A stretch of 12,500 nucleotides of DNA from contig CM060323.1 of NCBI GenBank assembly GCA_030674155.1, positions 46,236,745 to 46,249,244 on the forward strand, in the 5' to 3' direction. This DNA comes from Stramonita haemastoma (lineage: Eukaryota > Mollusca > Gastropoda > Neogastropoda > Muricidae). Under the pieces are notes generated by a model. That model searched no databases. It had not been told where the DNA came from and saw only the letters and a program-made list of their open reading frames with translations. Numbering within the stretch: position 1 is the stretch's first letter; the number at the start of each line of letters is the position of its first letter. This document shows, piece by piece, positions 1 to 9,115 of the stretch. The position numbers were made by a program, and so were the translations under genes.

Positions 1-46
1 TAGTACAAAATCAACTGTATGAATTATACAGATTAAAACGGGGTAT
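1..46 (+). repeat. Satellite edge monomer (end of an array lying to the left)
   Basis: The segment reads AAAATCAACTGTATGAATT, then ATACAGATTAAAACGGGGTA, which is one monomer of the 41-44 bp satellite that fills 3363-10095. It carries the ATACAG and ACGGGGTAT variants also found in the last monomers at 10019-10090, so it looks like a right-hand array edge. How many monomers lie upstream of the window cannot be seen. Confidence 0.8.
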
Positions 47-67
47 TTAACATGTACGCCAGTACTA

Positions 68-186
68 CCCATGTCATATGGGAAACAACCCAACCCAAAA
101 ATCCAACCTGGAGCTTAACGGGCTCCGCCAGGTTTGTTCTGCTCCCAGAACAGACCCCTTAGGTCTGAATGTAGACCCATTGGTCT
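68..186. other. Cluster of four to five small inverted repeats
   Basis: Successive dyads are visible: CCCAT/ATGGG (68-82); AACCTGGAGC against GCTCCGCCAGGTT with a 2-nt bulge (105-134); a perfect 7-bp stem TGTTCTG-CTCC-CAGAACA (135-152); and two AGACC...GGTCT stems (152-166 and 173-186) lying in a 21-bp tandem duplication. It could be the end of a small non-autonomous transposon or a folded RNA element. No family is recognised and terminal inverted repeats with a target-site duplication were not found. Confidence 0.6.
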
Positions 187-192
187 GAATAC

Positions 193-248
193 GATAAAGT
201 CCAATCATTGTGTGGTAAATTGAAATAAGGAAAATCAACGAATTAAAC
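193..248 (+). repeat. Dispersed direct repeat, copy 1
   Basis: The run GATAAAGTCCAATC, then GGTAAATTGAAATAAGGAAA, then ATCAACGAATTAAA is repeated at 969-1026 with a few substitutions and indels. Both copies lie beside satellite or hairpin DNA. The family is not recognised. Confidence 0.75.
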
Positions 249-278
249 TCAGATTCTGGGGACATTTTAAAGTCCCCT

Positions 279-437
279 GATAAAAGCAGGTTTTTTATTT
301 TTGTATGGATTATAATTATGGGAACATGAACCAGGCAAGTAGTTCCCACCAGATAAAAGCAGGTTTTTTATTTTTGCTATGGATTATAATTACGGGAACA
401 TGTACCAGGCTAGTAGTTCCCACCAGATAAAAGCAGG
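279..437 (+). repeat. 73-74 bp tandem repeat, about 2.2 copies
   Basis: Units start at GATAAAAGCAGG at 279, 352 and 426. Each full unit holds a T-rich run, then GGATTATAATTAYGGGAACA, then a CCAGGCWAGTAGTTCCCACCA block. Units 1 and 2 differ by a few bases; the third is only the first 12 bases. There is no coding signal; a minus-strand open frame overlapping it is incidental. Confidence 0.9.
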
Positions 438-490
438 ATTTTTTTGTGAGTGGGGCGTTTTCCTATGGCGAGTTGGTTGACCAGTGGAGT

Positions 491-720
491 TTTTGGACAG
501 AGACCACTATTTGCTCGGTAAGCATTTGGCCAATTTTTATTTTTGTGTGGTTTTCTCACTGTAAATTTGTATATAGTTTTTGGACAGAGACCACTATTTG
601 CTAGGTAAGCATTTGGCCAATTTTTATTTTTGTGTGGTTTTCTCACTGTAAATTTGTATAGATTTTGGACAGAGACCACTATTTGCTAGGTAAGCAATTG
701 GCCAATTTTCATTTCTGTGG
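491..720 (+). repeat. 85-87 bp tandem repeat, about 2.6 copies
   Basis: TTTTGGACAGAGACCACTAT recurs at 491, 578 and 663, each time followed by TTGCTMGGTAAGCA and the palindrome TTGGCCAA. The first two units go on with a T-rich run, GTGTGGTTTTCTCACTG and TAAATTTGTATA; the third ends near 720. The minus-strand frame through it reads a 28-29 residue repeat but has no other gene-like property. Confidence 0.9.
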
Positions 721-741
721 TATAGAAAACCTCAGTATAGA

Positions 742-930
742 AAGTCACAGTATTGAATACTATGTTAAAGTGAGGCCTTTATCGATATTTGGATTATTGA
801 ACACCGTTAAAGAGGTCTTTCTCTATGAACAATGAAATTTGAAATGACTGTGGAGGCTTAACAGTACATATGTGAATACAGCGTTAGACAACGCGGGGCA
901 TAAATCAACTGTACGAATTATACAGATTAA
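742..930 (+). repeat. Segmental duplication, copy A (partial)
   Basis: From AAGTCACAGTATTGAATAC to the satellite junction GACAACGCGG this matches 2091-2290 and 3206-3400 at high identity. It contains only the last part of the larger module seen in copies B and C: the GTGAATAC-type repeat units and the junction with the satellite. The left boundary follows AACCTCAGTATAGA, which is not shared by the other copies. Confidence 0.9.
901..930 (+). repeat. Single satellite monomer at the end of copy A
   Basis: TAAATCAACTGTACGAATT followed by ATACAGATTAA is one monomer (edge variant ATACAG) of the satellite. It directly follows the conserved junction GACAACGCGGGGCA. The sequence then departs into unrelated DNA at GTGATGCAAG, so this copy never expanded or was cut back to one monomer. 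Confidence 0.85.
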
Positions 931-936
931 GTGATG

Positions 937-964
937 CAAGTTTACAGTGTCAAGTTTACAGTGT
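937..964 (+). repeat. 14-bp tandem duplication
   Basis: CAAGTTTACAGTGT occurs twice head to tail, directly after the single satellite monomer, and is followed by CAATGATAAAG of the next dispersed repeat. Confidence 0.9.
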
Positions 965-968
965 CAAT

Positions 969-1026
969 GATAAAGTTCAATCCATGTTTGGTAAATTGAA
1001 ATAAAGGAAAATCAACTAATTAAATT
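969..1026 (+). repeat. Dispersed direct repeat, copy 2
   Basis: GATAAAGTTCAATCCATG followed by GGTAAATTGAAATAAAGGAA matches the copy at 193-248. The two copies flank the block that holds the 73-bp and 86-bp tandem repeats and copy A. They are too short and too isolated to be called LTRs. Confidence 0.75.
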
Positions 1027-1330
1027 AATTTTTACTCGTGTTTACAAAAATGTTGTATAAACATAATTGGCCATTATAAATTTCAAACATCTAAGTCTAG
1101 CTTGGTCATCGTGCAGTAAAATGTGTAAGCAAAATAAATCGAACTCTACTTTTGGTTTGAGGGTTTTTGGGTTGTTTTTTTTATAAAGTCATCACTCTAT
1201 TGCCTTTATAAAACCTGCCATCAAATCAGAATCAAGCAGTAATAGCAATTGTATCCAGTAATACTTAAAAGTAGATTATTTGGAATATGAAAGGAAATAC
1301 TGAAAATATGCAAGGAATTATTGACACAAC
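1027..1330. other. AT-rich stretch with no recognised feature
   Basis: The stretch appears once within the window. It includes an (A/T)-rich palindromic run at its start, a T8 run near 1175 and no open frame of note on either strand. I see no splice-site pattern or RNA gene in it. Confidence 0.6.
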
Positions 1331-1620
1331 TCCCCCTGAAAGTCCCTCAGATTAGTACCAGGCACAGATCCCTGTGCACACAATTTCCCATGCGTCGAGA
1401 CTTTGTGTTTTATAGAAGAGCAGGCAAGGTATAACCGGTGATATGGGCATGCTTAGCATGCACCCAGCCACCTGCAGAGGGATGGGCTCCGCCAGGCTCA
1501 GCTTGCCCACCTCGCTTTGCCTCCAAAATGGGGTGTAGTGTAGTGTAGTGCCCCAACCACGGCTCAAGGAGTTAAGGGAGGCAAGATGTGGGAACTGACC
1601 ATTCGTATAAACCATTACAA
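1331..1620 (-). mobile_element. Possible dispersed-repeat fragment, partly duplicated at 2450-2660
   Basis: The block is less AT-rich than its surroundings and contains TGGGCTCCGCCAGG, (TAGTG)3 and CAACCACGGCTCAAGG. The part from 1411 onward recurs in copy C. Both copies have a minus-strand open frame reading SRGWGTTLHYTPFWRQ, and copy C has a 9-nt in-frame insertion. However, most base differences between the copies change the residue, which argues against a maintained protein. The part 1331-1410, with the dyad CACAGATCCCTGTG, is present once only. GGGCTCCGCCAGG also occurs in the hairpin region at 121-132. This looks like a fragment of an interspersed element, but I do not recognise the family. 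Confidence 0.35.
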
Positions 1621-1654
1621 CATTAAACGATGTGCTAGTTTATACATGGAATAA

Positions 1655-1678
1655 TTTTTTTTTTGGGGGGGGGGGGGG
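1655..1678 (+). repeat. T10-G14 homopolymer pair
   Basis: Ten T are followed by fourteen G. The G run could form quadruplex DNA on the + strand. The paralogous site in copy C has longer, duplicated G runs, so the tract is length-unstable. Run length may also be affected by sequencing error. Confidence 0.9.
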
Positions 1679-1788
1679 AAATTAGGTACAGTTTGCTCCC
1701 CTTAAGAAGTTAAGATGCTGTCACCATCAAGTCAGATTGTTAAACACTGCGTGAGAAAGTTCTTTTTGAGCTTTCTCTGTCCATTGCA

Positions 1789-2236
1789 CTAGTGAATAGT
1801 GCCTTACGAGAGTCATTTTAAATTCCAGGTCTTTCTCTGTCAAGTTATAATAGTGAATACTGACTTCTGTCAAGTTCAATTTAGGAAACGCCAACTTCTG
1901 TCAAGTTACATTAATTAGTGAATACTGCGTTAGCACTCTTTGTTACATGTCTTTATCCATGGTCACATTGGCCTGTATCAATGATTTGAGAACATTTTTT
2001 TCTCTATCAATATTCGGATTAGTGAATACCATGTTAATGTGAGGGGCCTTTATCAATTTTCGTGCTAGTGAATACTGTGGGGTCACTATCAAGTCACAGT
2101 ATTGAATACTATGTTAAAGTGAGGCCTTTATCGATATTTGGATTATTGAACACTGTTAAAGAGGTCTTTCTCTATGAACAATGAAATTAGAAACAACTGT
2201 GGAGGCTTATCAACGGTACATATGTGAATACGGCAT
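1789..2236 (+). repeat. Degenerate GTGAATACTG tandem repeat (copy B)
   Basis: The core TAGTGAATACTG, or close forms of it, recurs near 1790, 1850, 1915, 2020, 2066, 2101, 2145 and 2224. It is often followed by GTTAAWGTGAGG and CTTTATCRAT and sometimes by a GTCAAGTTA block. Spacing runs from about 35 to 105 bp, so this is a decayed repeat with heavily rearranged units, not a clean array. It has no visible relation to the 42-bp satellite. Confidence 0.6.
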
Positions 2237-2251
2237 TAGACAACGCGGAGT

Positions 2252-2428
2252 AAAAAATTCAACTGTACAAATGATGCAGATTAAACCCGGCGCACAAAAA
2301 ACCAACTGTACGAATTAATCAGATTAAACCCGGGGCACACAATCAACTACAAATTATGCAGATTAAACCTGGGGCACAAAATCAACTGCACGAATTATGC
2401 AGATTAAAACGGGATATAAAATCAACTT
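2252..2428 (+). repeat. Short satellite array, four monomers (copy B)
   Basis: Four monomers follow the junction GACAACGCGGAGTAAAAAA. The first three carry the same diagnostic variants, in the same order, as the first three monomers of the big array: AATGATGCAG, then GAATTAATCAG, then AACTACAAATTATG. The fourth (ACGGGATATAAAATCAAC) is the right-edge type. The array therefore has both proper ends but almost no middle. Confidence 0.9.
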
Positions 2429-2429
2429 T

Positions 2430-2450
2430 AAAAAAAAAAAAAAAATTTTT
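2430..2450 (+). repeat. A16-T5 tract at the copy B/copy C junction
   Basis: Sixteen A followed by five T separate the end of copy B's satellite from the start of copy C (TATAGAAGAGC). The tract marks the breakpoint of the tandem duplication. It could be a remnant poly(A) tail or slippage at the joining point; the sequence does not decide. Confidence 0.75.
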
Positions 2451-2711
2451 ATAGAAGAGCAGGCAAGGTATAACCAGTGATATGGATGACATGGGCATGC
2501 CTAGCATACACCCAGCCACCTGCAGAGGGATGGGCTCCGCCAGGATCGGCTTGCCCACCTCACACTGCCTCCAAAATGGGGTGTAGTGTAGTGTAGTGCC
2601 CCAACCACGGCTCAAGGAGTTAAGGGAGGTAAGATGTGGGAACTGACCATTCGTATAAACAATTACAACATTAAACGATGTGCTAGTTTACACATGGAAT
2701 AATTTTTTCTC

Positions 2712-2860
2712 TTTTTTTTTTGGGGGGGGGGGGGGGGGGAATTTTCAGGTACAGTTTGCTCCCCTTAAGAAGTTACGGTGCTGTTACCATGGGGGGGGGG
2801 GGGGGGGGAATTTTCAGGTACAGTTTGCTCCCCTTAAGAAGTTAAGTTACTGTCACCATC
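2712..2860 (+). repeat. G18 minisatellite, two 69-bp units
   Basis: G18 runs at 2722-2739 and 2791-2808 are each followed by AATTTTCAGGTACAGTTTGC and then TCCCCTTAAGAAGTTA, giving a 69-bp period. Copy B has a single unit with G14. T10 precedes the first G run. Two G18 runs 51 bp apart are strong candidates for quadruplex formation and replication slippage. The frame reading poly-Gly through it is an artefact. Confidence 0.9.
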
Positions 2861-2931
2861 AAGTCAGATTGTTAAACACTGCGTGAGAAAGTTCTTTTTG
2901 AGCTTTCTCTGTCCATTGCACTAGTGAATAG

Positions 2932-3345
2932 TGCCTTACGAGAGTCATTTTAAATTCCAGGTCTTTCTCTGTCAAGTTATAATAGTGAATACTGACTTCT
3001 GTCAAGTTCAATTTAGGAAACACCAACTTCTGTCAAGTTACATTAATTAGTGAATACTGCTTTAGCACTCTTTGTTACAGGTCTTTATCCATGGTCACAT
3101 TGGCCTGCATCAATGATTTGAGAACTTTTTTTCTCTATCAATACCGTGTTAAAGTGAGGGGCCTTTATCAATTTTTGTGCTAGTGAATACTGTGGGGTCA
3201 CTATCAAGTCACAGTATTGAATACTATGTTAAAGTGACGCCTTTATCGATATTTGGATTATTGAACACTGTTAAAGAGGTCTTTCTCTATGAACAATGAA
3301 ATTAGAAACAACTGTGGAGGCTTAACAGTACATATATGAATACAG
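2932..3345 (+). repeat. Degenerate GTGAATACTG tandem repeat (copy C)
   Basis: Same series of units as at 1789-2236. One unit boundary is lost near 3143: copy B reads TCAATATTCGGATTAGTG then AATACC, whereas copy C reads TCAATACC. This is a clean deletion between short AATA direct repeats. Confidence 0.6.
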
Positions 3346-3362
3346 CGTTAGACAACGCGGAG

Positions 3363-4610
3363 TAAAAAAACCAACTGTACGAATGATGCAGATTAAACCC
3401 GGTGCACAAAAAACCAACTGTATGAATTAATCAGATTAAACCCGGGGCACACAATCAACTACAAATTATGCAGATTAAACCCAGGGCACACAATCAACTA
3501 CAAATTATGCAGATTAAAGCCAGGGCACGAATTCAACTGTACGAATTATGCAGATTAAAACCCGGGGCACACAATCAACTGTACGAATTATGCCGATTAA
3601 ACCCGGGAACACACAATCAACTGTACGAATTATACAGATTAAACCTGAGGCACAAATTCAACTGTACAAATTATGCAGATTAAACACTGGGCACAATCAA
3701 CAGTACGAATTATGCAGATTAAACCCGGGGCACACAATTCAAATGTACGAATTATGCAGATTAAACCCAGGGCACACAATTCAAGTGTACAAATTATGCA
3801 GATTAAACCCGGGGCACATAATCCAACTGTACGAATTATGCAGATTAAACCCGGGGCACATAATCCAACTGTACGAATTATGCACATTAAACCCAAGGCA
3901 CACAATCAACTGTACGAATTATGCAGATTAAACCCGGGCCACACAGTCAACTGTGCGAATTATGGAGATTAAACCAGGGGCAGAAAAAAACAACTGTACG
4001 AATTAAGCAGATTAAACCCGGGGCAGAAAGAACAAACTGTACAAATTATACAGACTAAACCCGGGGCAGAAAAACCAACTGTATGAATTATGCAGATTAA
4101 AACCAAGGCACAAAAAGACAATTGTACGAATTATGCAAATTAAACCCGGGGCACACAATTCAACTGTACAAATTATGCAGATTAAGCCCCGGGCACACAA
4201 TCAACTGTAGGAATTATGCAGATTAAACCCAGGGAACAAATTCAAGTGTACAAATTATGCAGATTAAATGTGGGGCACACAGTCAACTGTAGGAATTATG
4301 CAGATTAAACCCAAGGTAGAAAAAAGCAATTGTACGAATTATGCAGATTAAACCTGGGGCACAAAACAACCAACTGTACAAAATATGCAGATTACACCCG
4401 GGGCACAAAAATTAAACTGTACGAATTATGCAGATTAAACCCAGGGCAGAAAAAACAACTGTACCAATTATGCAGATTAAAAGCCGGGGCAGAAAAAACT
4501 GTACGAATTATGCAGATTGAAACCTGGGGCAACACAATCAACTGTAGGAATTATGCAGATTAAACCCAGGGCACACAGTCAACTGTAGGAATTATGCAGA
4601 TTAAACCCAA
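3363..4610 (+). repeat. Left edge block: AC-linker monomers
   Basis: Monomers here mostly have three A in ATTAAACCC and linkers such as GGGCACACAATCAACTG. A-run linkers (GCAGAAAAAAAC) first appear near 3975, alternate with AC-linkers until about 4600, and then take over. In the cleanest part (3690-3930) the 42-bp unit gives a short in-frame 14-residue repeat by chance. Confidence 0.8.
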
Positions 4611-6149
4611 GCCAGAAAAAAGCAACTGTATGAATTATGCAGATATAAAACCCGAGGCAGAAAAAAACTATACAAATTAATGCAGATTAAAACCCAGGGC
4701 AGAAGAAATTGTATGAATTATGCAGATTAAAACCTGGGCAGAAAAAAAAAAACCAACTGTATGAATTAGGCAGAATAAAACCTAGGAAGCAGAAAAAAAA
4801 CTGTACAAATTATGCGCCAAGATAATAAACCAGAACGGCAGAAAAATTATGAATTATGAAGAAATTATAAATTAAAAACCCGGGGCAGAAAAAACACAAC
4901 TGTACGAATTATGCAGATTAAAACACGGGGCAGAAAAAAAACTGTACGAATTATGCAGATTAAAACCCGGGGCAGAACCCGGGGCAGAGAAAAACTACTG
5001 TATGAATTATGCAGATTAAAACCTGGGGCACAAAAAACAAACTACGAATTATGCAAATTAAAACCGGGGTACAAAAAACAAACTGTACAAATTATGGAGA
5101 TTTAAAACTCGGGGCACAAAAAACAAGTACATTAAGATAAACGAAAAAAAAAACATAATTATGCAGATTAAAACCGGGGCAAAAAAAAACAACCAACAAT
5201 TATGCAATTAAAAACCCGGGACAGAAAAAAAAACTGTAGAATTATGCAGATTAAATCCGGGACAGAAAAAAAAACTGTACGAATTATGCAGATTAAACCC
5301 GGGGCAAAAAAAAACTGTACGAATTATGCAGATTAGACCCGGGGCAGTAAAAAAACAAATGTACGAATTATGCAGATTAAACCCGGGCAGGAAAAAAACC
5401 AACTGTACGAATTATGCAGATTAAACCCAGGGCAGTAAAACACAACTGTAAGAATGTTGCAGATTAAAACATGGGGCAGAAAAAAACTATAAACCCAGGA
5501 CAACGAAAAAAAAACAACTATACAAATTATGCAGATTAAAACCTGGGGCAGAAAAAAACAACTGTACGAATTATGCAGATTAAACCTGGGGCACAAAAAA
5601 AATGTACGAATTATGCAGATTAAAACCCAGGGCAGAAAAACTTGGGCAACAATAAAAAATGTACAAATTAGAGCAGATATAAAAACAGGACCAGAAAAAA
5701 ACAACTGTATGAATTATGCAGATTAAACCCGGGGCAAAAAAAAAACCTGTACAATTATGCAGATTAAACCCGGGGCAGAAAAAAAAACTGTACCAATTAT
5801 GCAGATTAAACCCGGCAGAAAAAAAAAAACGGTACGAATTATGCAGATTAAACCCGGGGCACAAAAAACCAACTGTACACATTATACCGATTAAAACCCG
5901 GGCAGAAAAAAACAACCGTACAAATTATGCAGATTAAAACCTTGGGCACAAAAAAACAACTGTATGAATTATGCAGATTAAAGCCCGGGGCAGAAGAATT
6001 GTTTATAATTATGCAGATTAAAACCCGGGGCAACACAAAAAAAACCTGTACGAATTATGCAGATTAAAACCCGGGGCAAAAAAAAATTACTGTATGAATT
6101 ATGCAGATTAAACCCAAGGCACAAAAAACAACTTTATGAATTATGCAGA

Positions 6150-6360
6150 TTAAACCAGCAAAAAAAACAGAATTAGAATTAAAACCCGGGCTAAAAACAA
6201 ACAGTAACGAGAAAATAACGAATAGCAGATTAAAACCCGGGCAGAATAAAAAACTGTATGAATTATGCAGATTAAAACAAAAACCCAGGGCAAGAAAACA
6301 CGAAAAATGTAGCAGATTAAAAAAACCCAGGGCAAAAGAAGAATGTAGAATTATGCAGAT
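6150..6360 (+). repeat. Degenerate island inside the array core
   Basis: Monomers lose the CTGTACGAATTATG half (for example around 6170-6235), and A-rich irregular spacers take its place, although CAGATTAAAACCCGGG remains recognisable. Such decay is expected at array edges, so an internal island suggests that the core formed by joining two array segments, or that consensus quality is poor here. Confidence 0.6.
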
Positions 6361-8583
6361 TAAAACCCGTGCAGAAAAAAAAACTGTACAATTATGCAGA
6401 TTAAACCCGGGCAAAAAAAACTGTACAAATTATGCAATTAAAACCCGGTGCAGAAAAATTTACAAATTATGCAGATTAAAACCCGGGGCAAAAAAATAAA
6501 CTACGAATTATGCAGATTAAAACCCGGGCACAAAAAAAACCAACTGTACAATTATGCAGATTAAAAAAAACCCGGGGCAGAAAAAAAAACAAATTATGCA
6601 GATTAAAACTGGGTAACCGGAAAAAACCAACTGTACGAATTATGCAAATTAGAAACCGGGGCACAAAAAAAACAGCTGTACGAATTATGCAGATTAAAGC
6701 GAGGGGCACAAAAAAAACAAACTCTTAAAATTATGCAGATTAAACCTGGGGCAGAAAACTACTACGAATTATGCAGATTAAAACCCAGGGCAGAAAAAAT
6801 GTACGAATTATGCAGACTAAAACCCGGGCACAAAAAACAAACTGTACAAATTATGCAGATTAAACCTGGGCAGAAAAAACCAACTGTGTAAATTATGCAG
6901 AATAAAACCCGGGGCAGAAAAACCAAGTGTACAAATTATGCAGATTAAACCCAGGGCAGAAAAAAAAAAAGTATGAATTATGCAGATGAAACCCGGGCAG
7001 AAAAAACAACTGTACAATTATGCAGATTAAACCCAGGACAGAAAAAACACAACTACGAATTATGCAGATTAAAACCCGGGCACAAAAACCAAACTGTACG
7101 AATTATGCAGATTAAAACCCGGGGCAGAAAAACCAACTGTAGCGAATTATGCAGATTAAAACACAGGGCAGAAAAAACCAAGTGTACGAATTATGCAATG
7201 AAACCCGGGGCAGAAAAAAAAACTGTACGAATTATGCAGATTAAACCCAAGGACAGAAAAAAAAACTACTGAATTATGCAGATTAAAACCGGGGCACAGA
7301 AAACACAACTATACGAATTATGCAGATTAAAACCCGGTCAGAAAAAAACTACGAATTATGCAGAATAAAACCCAGGGCAGAAAAAAAAACGGTATGAATT
7401 ATGCAGATTACAACCCAGGGCAGAAGAATCGTACGAATTATGCAGAATAAAACCCAGGGCAGAAAAAAACCTGTACGAATTATGCAGATTAAAACCCAGG
7501 GCAAAAAGAAAACTGTACAAATTATGCAGATTAAAACCGGGGCAGAAGAATTATACCAATTATGCAGATTAAAACCCGGGGCAAAAAAAAACTGTATGAA
7601 TTATGCAGATTAAAACCTGGTTCAGAAAAAAACAACTGTATGAATTATGCAGATTAAAACCCGGCCAGAAAAAAACTAAGCATTATGCAGATTAAAACCC
7701 GGGGAAGAAAAAATAAACTACGAATTATGCAGATTAAAACCCGGGGCACAAAACCAACTGTACAAATTATGCAGATTAAAACCTGGGGCACAAAAAACCC
7801 AACTGTACGAATTATGCAGATTAAAACCCGGGCAGAAAAAAAATACAAATTATGCAGATTAAAACCCGGGGCAAAAAAAAAAACCAACTGTACGAATTAT
7901 GCAGATTAAAACCCGGGGCACACAAAACTGTACGAATTATGCAGATTAAAACCCGGGGCACAAAAAAACAGCTGTACAAATTATGCAGATTAAAACACGG
8001 GGGCACAAAAAAACCAACTCTAAAAATTATGCAGATTAAAACCGGGGCAGAAAAAATTGAACGAATTATGCAGATTAAAACCCGGGCACAAAAACCAAAC
8101 TGTATGAATTATGCAGATTAAACCCAGGGCAAAAAAAAACTAAGTGTGCGAATTATGCAGATGAAACCCGGGGCAGAAAAAAAACTGTACGAATTATGCA
8201 GATGAAACCCAGGACAGAAAAAAAACTACGAATTATGCAGATTAAATCCTTGGGCAGAAAACCAACTGTAAAATATAGATTAAAACCGGGGCAGAAAAAA
8301 CCCAACTTAAAATTATGCAGATTAAACCCGGGGCAGAAAAACTACGAATTATGCAGATTAAAACCCAGGGCAGAAAAAATTGTACGAATTATGCAGATTA
8401 AAACCCGGGCAAAAAAAAACTGTACAAATTATGCGATTAAAACCTGGGCACAAAAAAACAACTGTAGAATTATGCAGATAAAACCCGGGCACAAAAAAAC
8501 CAACTAAAATTATGCAGATTAAACCCAGGGCAGAAAAAACAAAAAACCAGGCATGAAAATTAATATGCAGATTAAAACCCGGG

Positions 8584-9115
8584 CAGAAAAATTGTACGAA
8601 TTATGCGGATTAAAACCTGGGCACAAAAAACAAACTGTATGAATTATGCAGATGAAACCCGGGCAGAAAAAACAACTGTGCGAATTATGCAGATTAAAAC
8701 CCAGGGCAGAAAAACCAACTGTACGAATTATGCAGATTAAAACCCGGGGCACAAAAACCAACTGTACGAATTATGCAGATTAAAACCCGGGGCACAAAAA
8801 AACAACTATAAATTATGCAGATTAAACCCGGGCAGAAAAATCTACGAATTATGCAGATTAAAACCCAGGCAGAAAAAATTGTACGAATTATGCAGATTAA
8901 AACCGGGGCAGAAAAATTGTACGAATTATGCAGATTAAAACCTGGGCACAAAAAAAACTGTATGAATTATGCAGATAAACCCGGGGCAGAAAAAAACCAA
9001 CTGTGCGAATTATGCAGATTAAAACCCAGGGCAGAAAAACCAACTGTACGAATTATGCAGATTAAAACCCAGGGCACAAAAACCAACTGTACGAATTATG
9101 CAGATTAAAACCGGG
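8584..9115 (+). repeat. Higher-order duplication of a multi-monomer block, 325-bp offset
   Basis: The order of variant monomers starting at 8584 (ATTGTACG; then CCTGGGCACA with CTGTATG; then GCAGATGAAACCC with CTGTGCG; then CCCAGGGCAGAAAAACC) recurs from 8909 in the same order. The offset of 325 bp is about eight monomers. A related but looser version precedes it from about 8340. Confidence 0.7.

Larger units (their letters stand above)
1411..2428 (+). repeat. Segmental duplication, copy B (full module)
   Basis: This 1-kb module runs from TATAGAAGAGCAGGCAAGG to the satellite edge monomer TAAAATCAACTTT. It matches copy C (2450-3480) in order throughout: the (TAGTG)3 block, the T/G homopolymer tract, the CAAGTTA-rich zone, the GTGAATAC repeats, the GACAACGCGG junction and the first three satellite monomers. 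Differences are mostly substitutions, plus a 9-bp insertion in copy C near 2488, a 69-bp G-tract duplication in copy C and a roughly 15-bp deletion in copy C near 3143. Confidence 0.95.
2450..3480 (+). repeat. Segmental duplication, copy C (full module)
   Basis: Head-to-tail partner of copy B, offset 1039 bp at the start and 1115-1132 bp later. The offset grows through the duplicated G-tract unit and the 9-bp insertion and then shrinks through a deletion between AATA repeats near 3143. It ends by entering the large satellite array, where the first three monomers are still alignable with copy B. Confidence 0.95.

Noticed and set aside
193..1026. LTR pair (193-248 and 969-1026) flanking an element
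   Set aside because: Repeats are under 60 bp, lack TG...CA ends, and the interior holds only tandem repeats and copy A.
1352..2615. Conserved minus-strand protein SRGWGTTLHYTPFWRQ in both module copies
   Set aside because: Of the differences between copies, about two are silent and four to five change residues, which fits neutral drift; the frame boundaries also differ and there is no family signature.
2680..2886. Gly-rich protein on +
   Set aside because: The glycines come from the G18 runs, which are duplicated homopolymers.
1411..3480. Helitron or MITE carrying the satellite
   Set aside because: No hairpin followed by CTRR, no terminal inverted repeats and no target-site duplication could be seen at the module ends, though element-borne satellites are known in molluscs.
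4120..6650. Octamer-like ATGCAAAT sites in some monomers
   Set aside because: They are one-base variants of ATGCAGAT in a few monomers (for example near 4133, 5052 and 6644), explained by ordinary monomer mutation.
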